Source: Odontocerum albicorne (Eukaryota; Arthropoda; Insecta; Trichoptera; Odontoceridae). From it: a stretch of 64,000 nt of DNA. The notes under the pieces were generated by a model, which searched no databases, was not told where the DNA came from, and saw only the letters and a list, made by a program, of their open reading frames with translations. The translations under genes and the position numbers were made by a program. Of this stretch, positions 43,891 to 53,719 are shown piece after piece (positions within the stretch are counted from its first letter, which is position 1; the number at the start of each line of letters is the position of its first letter). The stretch covers positions 28,767,315-28,831,314 of the forward strand of contig OX463845.1 in the NCBI GenBank assembly GCA_949825065.1. The letters run 5' to 3'.

Positions 43891-44754
43891 GAATCAAGAA
43901 TGACAGATACGATAAGAATTAAATAAAACGTCAAAAATTATCTGTATTTTTCATCCTCAATCTCTTATTTACGAGTTTCAATAAAAATATATTTTTTTAC
44001 TAACAGTCAGTAAATAAATTAATAAACACTCTAATTGGCATGTACATAAAAATGCTTTGTTTTTAGTTTCTCCAAAGTTTCTATATACGAGTATTATGTA
44101 TTCCATTTTTTCATTTAACATGTATTGTATTATTAAAAAAAGTTCGTTGAAATTCGATATACTTTTTAAGGGAATATCAAATTGCCATTAGAACAAATTG
44201 TCAGTCACTTTGCGTTTAGATCACTCTAAAGTACAAGCAAATTTAGCATTCATTATTAAACAAAAATCTATTTTTTTCTATAAAATTTCAAATATGATGG
44301 TAATGTGGCCCGTGTACAGCGAGAACTTTTTCGAGTGTGCAACAATAAATGATATTATCACACGAAATTTTAGTTCTCCCTCAAAATGAGAAAACGATAG
44401 TTTGTTAGAATGAAAGAGATGTTTTAATCATCACAGAGGTGTAATTCTTTTGGTTTATAACTATGAAATTCGTAAATACTGATTTTGACTAGCTCATTGA
44501 ATACATGAAATATCTTAACGTCTCATTTTACGCACTGAAATGGTTTAAAAACTGCTTGTATGGGGGTAGACAAAAGGTGAAATTATCAAACCAATAGATC
44601 GATGAGATTCTGCTGACTGCTGGCGTTCCACATGGTAGAAAACTACAGGTGTAAAGCCTTCATTATTCGGTCCTCAATACCCGACTGAAATTATACTGAT
44701 AAAATTAATAATAACATTTATTACTCGTATAATCAGTTGCTGGGTTACCCTAAG

Positions 44755-45023
44755 ATACGATAACCTCCTTAGTTTGCAAGACTGGAGGTCACAGGATCGA
44801 CTGATACAATTTTTGTTTGTAAAAAGCGTTCTAGTCTGGTTTTCCCTTCAGGCGTCTTTCACATTTTATTTTATTACACTTTCGTCACAGACAGTACAGT
44901 CTAGCTAGCTTATTACCGTGTGACAATCACTTTCAACCAACAATAAACATCATAAAGTGGCCTTAAGGAAAAACTAGACAAAAACCTTTTTCAAAATAAA
45001 TTCGGTTCCAACAGGAATCTTGA
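44755..45023. mobile_element. Two SINEs joined tail to tail
   Basis: On the plus strand, 44755-44860 has a SINE head (CGATAACCTCCTTAGTTTGC) and middle (TCTAGTCTGGTTTTCCCTTC). On the minus strand, 45023-44870 has the rest of a B-box side (GATTCCTGTTGGAACCGAAT), middle (TGTCTAGTTTTTCCTTAAGG), tail (GATTGTCACACGGTAATAAG) and AGTGTAATAAAATAAAATG. The two are in opposite orientation with adjoining 3' ends, so the whole can fold back on itself. Confidence 0.7.
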
Positions 45024-45024
45024 A

Positions 45025-45730
45025 ATAAATGTTCACATTGATACACAGTCACAACAATAAAACGAGAGTTAAATACAATTCAAAAAGTTATATATTATTC
45101 CTTTTTCGTTACTTTGGTCGTCTACGATTAAATTGTTCCGCAAATTTCCTTCAACTTTTTGGTCCGTGTGATGGTCACTTTACGAGAATTGACTGTCACA
45201 GTTTGATACGATCTCCGCATCAATGGAGACGGGTTGAACGCACGTGGGTAGATGATAGATAATAAAGAATGATCCAGAACGCATGGTGGATGTAATTGAA
45301 ACCTTTGTAGCCATGTGCAGTTCACAGTTAGTTACTTGAGATATTGCAGACTGCGCCGTATTATCTGTTCATGTTTCATATTTATATTGAATGACACACG
45401 CTTGGCTTGAAATGCCTCTGGTTGTTGAGGTAGACTGTAAACGACAAAGAACGTTAGTTAATATAAAAAACACCCATTCAGTTACTTTTATTGTGTATTT
45501 ATTAACCTTTCTTATGGTTCAGTTAAATAATTCTAATGACTAAAAAGTTTTAAGTTAAATATATGTGTATGTAAAAAGTGTTGACAGAATATTATCATTC
45601 AAATAGAATATAGGTACCCACCTTGACGTATGCAAGTGCAGCTTAGACGTATCAGAAAAAGGATACAAGTTAAATTAATGATGTAGAGATGCTTGTACCA
45701 CAAAAAAAGAGTGGAGTGTGCTTATGAGGT
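45025..45730. other. No gene seen
   Basis: Short overlapping frames (45029-45262 plus, 45128-45325 minus) have no recognised domain. Confidence 0.4.
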
Positions 45731-45900
45731 GCATGGCCGCGAGGTAACGCGCTGGACTTTCGTGCGGAAAGTCATCGGTTCGAACCCCGTACCGTGCTAC
45801 TCCCCTCGAACGACACAGGCACTTCTTCCGCCTAGTGTTGGAGGGTATAAGGATACCTATGACTTCGGTCATATCTATTCTTTAAAAATAAAAAAGTGTT
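45731..45900 (+). mobile_element. tRNA-like sequence, probably a second SINE type
   Basis: GCATGG at 45731 can pair with CCGTGC near 45795. In between are an A-box-like GGCCGCGAGGTAACGCGCTGG, a stem GACTTTC/GAAAGTC and a perfect B box GGTTCGAACCC. It is not a normal tRNA, because the anticodon loop is five bases. A non-tRNA body and an A-rich tail (TTTAAAAATAAAAAAGTG) follow. Only this copy is seen. Confidence 0.5.
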
Positions 45901-45904
45901 AATG

Positions 45905-46200
45905 TTTGAAAGAAAGCGGGTGGATAAAATAGACATACACAAAAAATAGACATTTCAAGAAAGAGGAAGAAAACAGTGGTTGGATTATTTAGATATGTGG
46001 ATAGAATGAATTACGAAAGAATGAATAAACGAGTGTATAAGTCAGAAGTTCTTAGTACGTAAAGGTAGACCGAGGAAAATATGGCTGAATCAAGTGGACC
46101 AGATTTTGAAATAAGGTAAAGTGAGAGGAATAAATTATAGAAGATTATGCATGACGATATATACGAATATGGAGGAGGCAAAACTTACTCGTATGTGATT
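45905..46200 (+). pseudogene. LINE ORF2 C-terminal remnant
   Basis: VVGLFRYVDRMNYERMNKRV (45978-46037), GRPRKIWLNQVDQI (46070-46108) and NYRRLCMTIYTNMEEAKL (46134-46188), with a frameshift between the first two. Same group as 41975-42290. It ends at a TACTCGTA (46186). Confidence 0.75.
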
Positions 46201-46204
46201 GCAT

Positions 46205-48225
46205 AGTAAATTAATTATACCGTCTGATTTAGGTTCTACATATATGATATTTTACAACAGTAAAAAATCTATTTAATTGAAATATTACTCAAGAAAACAT
46301 AAATTTACCAAAAATACAGATTATCAGTTCATTGAATATTACGCAACAACAATATAACATAACTGTTGGTTCAAGTGACAAAAATATCACGTTTATCGAC
46401 TATAACAGAAAAGAAATAGGCTATAAATATTATTTGTACAATTAGCATTTTACAATCTGGATCTTTTAAAAATGAAACAAGGAAAAACTTTAAATAAAAG
46501 TAAATATGTGCATCGATTAATGTAATTATTGGAATAATAAGCAAATTATTATTAAATATTCATATTTATCTTATTTGCTATCCATCCATCAACTGTCAAA
46601 TAACAGTATATTTTTTAAACTTCACGGTTTTGGGACATTTTTCATTAATTAAGAATGCCGGATAAAATCCGGCGACAATTTTTTACGCTGTAGATAACTA
46701 TCGGCCAATGAGAACGAACACTTTATAAAGAACCATTATTAACCTTATTTCCTGTTGCGAATCACTTCTTAATATCACTGTCAGTCCTTTCATCATACGA
46801 GCAACTTCTACTGAAGCATTATCACTACCGACTTCCACTCCAAATATTTCTTTCAATTCAATACAAGCTTCACGAGTTCCGTTACGATTATGATCGAGAT
46901 GATAAACATAATGGAAATAAAATAAAATGTGCAAAATAATCAATCAACACAGCATCTGAAAAGCGATTGAAACGTCGTGCAGATGTATCTACTGATATCA
47001 GTCACGGTTCGGATGTAAAAGAAAGCTTTCAATACGTTATCAACCATAAACGAAGTGCTCGCGTTGAAACATATGCAAAATATTTATGTACTGAGATCTC
47101 AAAGCACTTAAAACGTCGACTTCATTTCGGTTACGTCGAGTGGGTATATAAACATTTATTTCAATGCCGCTGAAAGAAATGCCGAATGAGAGTTACTTAA
47201 TTTTAGAGAAACCGTGTGTTAAGTTTTATTGGTTCTTGCTTATCCTATTTTTATGTCTGAACTGGAGGAATAATTCATTTCCTGTTATCACAAAATGCAG
47301 AAGACGCATGTGCGTGTATTGGTATAATGTATGTATGCTGTTGCACTTTGGCATGTACGCAATTTTGGTAGATCAAACCTGGACTTCTGATGACAAGGAA
47401 TCTCAAAAGAGGAAAATCTGCTGTAGCCTTCGTTCGCTTTCCCAGCGGTCCTTAATAGCGTATTAAGCGCCTGGTTGACAATTAAGAATTTTGATGTGTG
47501 GATCCTATTGGTCTGGATATTCCCCTGTAACCATTGCGCCTTGAGTAACCCTGCTGGAAGAACATGTTTCCTGGCGGCTTTGTTCACAGGATCAACAAAA
47601 CGAAGTACCTCCGTAACGACAGTTCAAGATATGTGAGGAGTTTTCCGTTACTACCGAGGTTAAACGATAAAGACGATATAAAATATGACCTTAGTAAAAT
47701 GTTGTCGAAATAAAATAAACATATCTACAGATCTCGCTAAACAGGAACTTATTTTATACCTTATAAGAGCATGGTTGGTAGTAGAATCGAACTACGAGGA
47801 TCTCTTGCTTATTTTTGTACAGCCAGTGTGGGGTCGGAATTTTCACAATTATATTTGCTTAATACAAAATTAAGATGAAGTAATAAATGCACACATTCCT
47901 GGCAAATATGCTGTTAGTAATTATATATTACTTGTTTTCTTTGGTGCATCTGTACTTTATTGAGTATTTTTACAGTGGTTCTGGTTTTTAAAATCATTTG
48001 GATGAAACTAGTTTTTGAGTATTTTTTTTATTCTAGGATATGCTTTTTGTATTTCGGATAATTCTTTTGGACAGCCTTTAGTTTTTTTTGTACGAAAATA
48101 ATGAACACGGAATATATAACTAACTGTACAGTCAGCCTGAAGGATCAAGTTATCTGCCTGAAAATATAATACACTGTGAGTAATGATTCTTGAAAATATT
48201 TTATTTATAGTTAATGCATTAACTA
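46205..48225. other. No assigned gene; coding-like stretches
   Basis: Minus strand 46698-46943 (NGTREACIELKEIFGVEVGS and onward), plus strand 46967-47173, and minus strand 47288-47587 have composition more like protein coding than neighbouring DNA. None matches a family I recognise, and they do not join into one gene. They may be pieces of a decayed element. Confidence 0.3.
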
Positions 48226-48230
48226 AAAAT

Positions 48231-48416
48231 GACGACGACCTTCGTGGCCTGGTAGTAAGACGCTTGTCGGCATATCTGGAGGTTACGGGTTCGATCTCCG
48301 CTGGAAATCAGATTTAAAAAAATGGGATTCCAGTCTGCTTTTCACTTAGGACCCTTTAAAACATCTTTCTGATTGGTAAAAAAGATTGCCACATGGCAAT
48401 AAGTTTGCCAGTTTAA
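48231..48416 (+). mobile_element. tRNA-derived SINE, full length
   Basis: The head CGACCTTCGTGGCCTGGTAG, B box GGTTACGGGTTCGATCTCCG, middle CCAGTCTGCTTTTCACTTAG and tail GATTGCCACATGGCAATAAG are all present, followed by TTTGCCAGTTT. It abuts the Penelope foldback to the right. Confidence 0.9.
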
Positions 48417-48440
48417 AAAATTATAAATAAAAAATAAATA

Positions 48441-48690
48441 ACATTGTGGAGGTTTAAAGACATTGTTATTTGTTTTATCAAACACTGTTTATTCCACTTT
48501 TTGTAACGGTATAACCCTTCCGGTCTCAAGGCCTTCGCCTCATGTTTGTACTCCCCTGATGATGTGGTAAAAGCCTTGAAACCGGAAAGGTTATAACCGT
48601 CACAAAAAGTGGAATAAACAGTGTTTGATAAAAACAAATTACAAACATTCTTGAAAAGTTATTTATCAATCGTGTCCAACAATAACTGGA
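48441..48690. mobile_element. Penelope-like terminal foldback (no coding core)
   Basis: The left arm (about 48473-48535) and right arm (about 48556-48634) are reverse complements of the block AACACTGTTTATTCCACTTT, TTGTAACGG, TATAACCCTTCCGGTCTCAA. Only about 20 bases separate them. It has the same arms as 42393-42996, with the coding part absent. The left flank ACATTGTGGAGGTTTAAAGA is shared with that copy. Confidence 0.7.
48556..48613 (+). ncRNA. Candidate hammerhead-like ribozyme core
   Basis: CTGATGA (48556-48562) and GAAA (48578-48581) have the spacing of a hammerhead. A weak stem II (GG/CC with G-U additions) lies between them. CGG/CCG sequence after GAAA can form stem III, and TTTGT upstream can pair with ACAAA downstream as stem I. 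Hammerheads are known in Penelope-like termini. Stem II is poor and the cleavage triplet is not clear, so this is a candidate only. Confidence 0.35.
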
Positions 48691-48694
48691 AATC

Positions 48695-50145
48695 TCAAAT
48701 CTCTCATAACGCAAGTAAAAGGTATATTAAACTGCAGTTTATTGATTAGTCAGATGTTTGCTTTTTTTATATTAGTAGTTTGCATATGAACATAGAGGAA
48801 ATGGAATTTTTCTTCTTTCTTAGACCGGAACACCCAAAAAAGATAGGTTAAATCATGTATAAATGTCATAATCCCTATACTCGTAATAGAGGTGTCACAG
48901 AAATTTCTTTTATACGTGTTCCACTGTTATAATTTCAATCTTATGGTACCCTTAACGTAATGCATCGACTTGGTCTGATGAAGAGTGTGGTCGGAAGATA
49001 ACACTGTCGTCGACCCTAATAATCAAGTCTTAAGTTTAAGAGCCACTGAAGTAGGCACATAGCTCCCAGTTTGTCATCGCACGTACTGACAACATTGAAC
49101 GTACTGGACGTAAAAATGCAACAACATTCGTACATGTCTAACGCACGAGAGTATTGTCACCCAACTGAAACCTTTTTAAAAATGTTTAGGGTACCATCTT
49201 GAATTGATTCCGTGTCCTCAAGTGGAGGTTCATCGTCTTCCAGCTAGGCTACGGAGGTCGTCACTATTATAACACAAGCTAACAAAAGTGGCTTTTAGAA
49301 AGCCTGACCGATTTCGAGAAAAAATTAAACAACATAGGGTACAAAATTCACTAAAAAAATACGAGTTTATGTTTAATTTTTTTTTATTTCTATTATCAAA
49401 ACTCATGGTTTCCCCATTCTAAAGTGAATCATTGAAGTGTTCATAATTTTTTATTATGAAATATAATCATGATTTTTTTGACGTCGTTAAACTTCACCAT
49501 AAATAAACGTACCATATACTCGTACTTGTCGGGTAACTCTAGAAGATCCTAGTTTATGTAAGTCACAGATCTTTCAATGTTACAAATCACGACCTCTTAA
49601 AAAAATCCTGAATTGAACTATTTAATGTTTAATAACGTCATCAACTCTGTAATAAATAAAATTGCTTTTAAAACAATTTGTAGCTGCAACTGGCGTATCG
49701 TGATAGGCAAGTTGGGCACTTTTTCACTCCACCTACCATAACACAGATACAACTTCCTAGATATGCAATACCTGACTGTTTATTTTGTAGAAATTATTTA
49801 AAAAACATTGTAAATGTACCCATGGATAAAACTATTTTTTTAAATTAAACTTTTAATGAACTTTATTAAAACTTATTAATCAAAATGTATTATATGCATG
49901 TATTGTTAACTTAGTAACTCCCTCTCAACACATAGAAATATTCTTCAAGGAAAAATATTTTTCTCAACTCCGCAAATATTCTCACTGATGTGCTTTACTG
50001 AGTTTTTGAATTGTTATATTTTTAATGAAACTATTGTTTTAAAATTTGAATTATGTGATAATCTATAACATTTCTAAGAGTTTTACATACATACATATTA
50101 CAATATACTTTTCCAATCAACATTTAAAATATATAATTTGATTAT
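48695..50145. other. No gene; SINE head only
   Basis: Apart from the SINE fragment at 49165, no supported feature. Bases 48960-49140 are less AT-rich but have no recognised content. Confidence 0.45.
49165..49262 (-). mobile_element. SINE head fragment
   Basis: The minus strand reads GACGACCTCCGTAGCCTAGC, TGGAAGACGATGAACCTCCA and CGGAATCAATTCAAGATGGT, ending in TTTTTAAAAAGGTTTCAGTT. The head is diverged and the rest of the family body is missing. Confidence 0.6.
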
Positions 50146-50146
50146 C

Positions 50147-50467
50147 TTAAACCCTTTTATCCCAGCATACGAGAATTTTGCATAAAATGTGCGAAAAATC
50201 CCAAGCATTTTTTGGCAAAAAAAAAACAGTAGTTTATATTTTATTTTTTATCTCAGTCAATATTTAGTTTTAAAACCTATTTTTGTGGAGACCTCCCTGC
50301 TGAGTGGAAAATAATAAGTAATTTTTATATTTCATAAAAAAAAATATTTTTATGTCTTTCTTATTCAACATAAAAACTTATATGAAAACTATGAGGCCGA
50401 TGATCGGCCCCGTGGGATTTTTCGCAGACACCAGTTGATTAAAACACCGTGGGATTAAAAGGGTTAA
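50147..50467. mobile_element. piggyBac-like MITE
   Basis: TTAA at both edges (50147-50150 and 50464-50467) flanks termini CCCTTTTATCCCA and TGGGATTAAAAGGG. Inside is a second, perfect 14-bp inverted pair: TGCGAAAAATCCCA (50190-50203) and TGGGATTTTTCGCA (50413-50426). TTAA targets, CCC-type ends and subterminal inverted repeats are piggyBac traits. The interior is non-coding and about 313 bp long. Confidence 0.7.
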
Positions 50468-50519
50468 TAAACAACATGAAGAGTTGTACAATATCCAAGC
50501 GACCGATGAGGTGTATAGT

Positions 50520-51060
50520 AGAATGTTTTTACATATTTACAGCCATCAATGATACGCCTTTTGAGTAAGTGATGTAATTTGAATACTTAGGTATCGACAT
50601 CTCCATCCATAATGATCTCTACGATGAAGTGAGGGAACAAACAAGCACGACTGCCGCAACATCTGGTTGTGTGAGAAATATAATCTGAAAAAATAAACAC
50701 ATGTGAATTGATAACCAAGTTCGAATATATAAGATCTGAGTCAGGCTAAGCATGACTTATAATGTTGAAACCAGAGCGGACACTAGAAAAGAGAGCCTTT
50801 TTCGAACATTCGAGATGAGAATATTACCAAACGTCTTAGGAAAATCTCTCAGAGATACGATATTAAAACTTCAACACATAGGGTATCGCCTGGTGGAGCT
50901 GGAAAAAAGGCTGCACTGGCATGACCATATGGATAGGATATGTAAAGATAGAATCCCATACATGGAGGTACACGAGATACCCACTAGACATCGCATGCCA
51001 GGAAGCCCACCTAAAACAAGGCTGGTGCTCTGTCTGCCAGGAATGATTTTTGCAATTTAA
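50520..51060 (+). pseudogene. LINE ORF2 C-terminal remnant (TxAETRADT type)
   Basis: FEYLGIDISIHNDLYDEVRE (50579-50638), SGCVRNII and K-NKHM, MTYNVETRADTRKESLFRTF (50752-50811), EMRILPNVLGKSLRDTI, HWHDHMDRICKDRIPY and GSPPKTRLV (to about 51035). A long open frame (102 codons) survives. The RT core is missing, and frameshifts separate the first block. Confidence 0.8.
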
Positions 51061-51149
51061 CATACCCAAGGTCTACACATCATGAAGAAAACATATAAAC
51101 ATACCATCAAGCCATAGGGATAGAGAAAGGGGATAGAGTGCAAAAAAAA

Positions 51150-51560
51150 TCTATTGTGACACATATATTTAGCCTTATCGAAATCCATACACTTGCTCGT
51201 ACCATTCCTGTGATTTCTCTGACTTGTAACATATATTTCTTTGAAAATATCATTCTCTTGATTAAAATGCACTTTCTTTCGTCCTGTACTTTGCGATTTG
51301 TTCGTTTTTTTTTATAATTCATACCCAAACTATCTAAGAATTTTCTTCTTCATAATACATAATGCAACAGCCTTAATTTCACATTTATCCCAAATCACTT
51401 CCTTTCATATTCTGTTATACACGTACATTATTACCCCGTGCATTCATCTCATTACACGTATTTCTAAATCAATTATTCGATTCATTTCAGACTTTCTCCA
51501 CGTCCACGTTTCATAGCCATACATGAAAGTTGGTAATAAAAATACTGTTATGGAGCATTA
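51150..51560 (-). pseudogene. LINE ORF2 C-terminal remnant
   Basis: Read on the minus strand it follows the same order as 17935-18385 (an LxYGYETW-like start near 51520, RMKSNN-like sequence, then KCILIKRMIFSKKYMLQ and EITGMVRASVWISIRLN near 51170-51270). It lies opposite to, and directly beyond, the preceding plus-strand LINE piece. Confidence 0.65.
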
Positions 51561-52310
51561 TCTTAGCAAATTAATAGTTTTCACTGTACAAAAGAGCTAA
51601 GAACCATTATTTTTAAGTTTTCCCATAAATACTCGCATAAACCTAAATTGGAAAATAGATTGAAGAAAACGATTGTTCATCAAAATAAAACCCGTGCAAT
51701 AAATTCAGACATATGGTGAAGCTTTGTGTCTTCTGTATGGAGTAATTAATATGGTGCTGGAAGATAGAGGCCTGTTGGCAATTAAATGGAACCGAATTAA
51801 AAAGGATACAAACGGGATTGAAAAGGATACCGACTGCTAATTAATAGCATTTAATTTATAAAATTACTGCTCACCGTTTATTTCCTCAAGGTATATAACT
51901 CGTATTTGAAATCAGTTATGAAACCGCACAACAAAATCAATTACAGTACTCCTTAGCATTTCTTGAAAATAATATAGAAAAGTATCAGCATCGTTCGCTG
52001 TGTACCTACAATGGATACAAAATCGAGAATGCTGAGAGTCTCATGGGTTGACAAAGTCCGTAATGATGAATCTGAAAATGAATGAATAACGATTAGAAAA
52101 GATTAATTTGAAAATAATACAGAAAGGTATCATCATCGTCCATTATATACCTATAATGATTACAAAATTGAGAATGGTGAGTCTCAAATGGAAATAGTGA
52201 GGTTGACAAAGTCCGTAATGATTAATCTGAAAACGGATGAATATACGAGTACGTGTAGATAGAGAATTATTATTTGAAAATTATATGGAAAGGTATCAGT
52301 ATCGTTGTAC

Positions 52311-52487
52311 CCGGCGGTAAGTAATACAAATCGGGCTTAAGAAAGAGACTGTCGGTTTGTAGAGCGTCGTCTCTGTCATTCATAAACGTGTTCTGTCGCG
52401 ATTTGTCAGTCGCATCGTGCGACAGAGACGACGCTCTACAAACCGACAGTCTCTTTGTTAAGCCCGATGTGTATTATTTACCGCCGG
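52311..52487. mobile_element. 177-bp hairpin MITE
   Basis: Arms 52311-52377 and 52421-52487 are 67 bases each and match as reverse complements at about 64 positions. The ends are CCGGCGGTAA and the complement. The 43-base centre has its own CTGTCGC/GCGACAG stem. It is absent from the two other tandem copies at the same place, which proves insertion. Flanks are GTAC on the left and ATAC on the right, so the target duplication is unclear. There is no coding and the superfamily is unknown. Confidence 0.85.
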
Positions 52488-52497
52488 ATACTATTCC

Positions 52498-52505
52498 TAC
52501 GAGTA
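52498..52505 (+). repeat. TACGAGTA insertion in a tandem copy
   Basis: This copy has CCTA-CGAGTA-TAATGGTTAC. The preceding copy has CCTATAATGATTAC. Six bases are added at a TA, only ten bases from the MITE's right end. Confidence 0.85.
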
Positions 52506-52830
52506 TAATGGTTACAAAATTGAGAATGGTACTAAAACTGATGTATTTAGTAGGGGGAGAAAAGAATACGTTGAGGCTATTTGAAGGGATTATCATTAAG
52601 TCAATTTTTAATGCAAGCATGAATGGGAGCCATGATATAAGGCTATCGAGAAAAGTCTGGGAAAAATTGAAAGAAGGAAAGGTAAGGAGTAAGAAAAAAG
52701 AAGGAACTACTATATGTGAAAAGATAAATTAATTTTAAAGAGGCGAAGGAAGCACGTTGAGATAGAAAAAATTGGCCTTCTGTTTTATCTGCCTACCCCA
52801 AGAGGGAAATGGCGTAATAGTGTGTATTTA
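52506..52830 (+). pseudogene. LINE ORF2 C-terminal remnant
   Basis: The frame at 52508-52732 (GGEKNTLRLFEGIIIKSIFN, VWEKLKEGKVRSKKKEGTTI) and then IGLLFYLPTPRGKWRNSVYL (52771-52830), the terminal block shared with 26915 and 57815. It is a degenerate member of the 17935-type group. Confidence 0.6.
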
Positions 52831-52834
52831 TGTT

Positions 52835-53715
52835 TAATTTCATCTTGGTTTAGATTTTTTTTAGATTTTAGTAAACGAAATTATGAAATGAAAATTTATT
52901 ATCGAGACAAGATAGAAAAAAATAAATCTCAATAGTACAAAAATAATCCATTTACATGTGTTGAAGACAAAATTCTTTGTTTCATACTGATTGAAACATC
53001 GATGTTATTATATAAAAAGGACATAACCTATAATAATTTTATTTTTTGTTTTATTTGAAATATCAAAAATTTTATTCCGTATGTGCCAAATTATCAAGTC
53101 CCTTCATTAAAAATAATGGATACTTCATTTTTTAATTAAGTCTTTAAGTATTTTCAATCCATGCAATCTAATACAAAGCAATGAGATATTTCCTCAATTA
53201 GAACTTACATATACGTAACTATATCCATGCATACTCGTACATAGCATAAAATCGATATATTCAACTCATGTGCTTTCTCCACATTCCTTCTGGATTATAG
53301 CCTATATTTCAGAGTGGCAATTTTTTTTGCAGAATTGATTTAGAAGTAGGAACTTGAAACTCATGAAACAATTAAATCATTTAAACTAATTGAAATCGTG
53401 AAAATGTTTCGAGCTTTAGTACGTGAATCTATAATTTAATTTTTATTTGCAATTTAAAAGGCAGTGCCGAGTTCTAACTCTCTGAAAACTAATGTTATAT
53501 GTGTTAACAATTTTATACCTTATGGCCTAGTTAAATCACAAATTCTGAAACCAACCTAAATATTTAATACTAAATCATAACATTAAAATTTCGTTATTCC
53601 TTTCAGAGTCAGTCCTCCTTAGATAAATGTGTATTAATAGTACTTCCAATAAATTTACTTAGTAAATGTTGCTAGTACGATGTTATTTACATGACTCTAG
53701 CAATCTTATAGAAAA
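52835..53715. other. No gene seen
   Basis: AT-rich with no open frame or known repeat. Confidence 0.5.
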
Positions 53716-53719
53716 GAAC

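Larger units (their letters stand above)
51963..52545 (+). repeat. Three-copy tandem repeat, third copy interrupted
   Basis: TTGAAAATAATATAGAAA starts at 51963, and variants start at 52108 and 52274. Each is followed by GGTATCATCATCGT, an AATGGATACAAAATTGAGAA block and GTTGACAAAGTCCGTAATGA. The third copy is split by the hairpin MITE at 52311-52487 and carries an extra six bases at 52498. Confidence 0.85.

Noticed and set aside
45731..45805. Functional tRNA
   Set aside because: The anticodon stem closes a five-base loop and the acceptor pairing is imperfect, so a SINE head is more likely.
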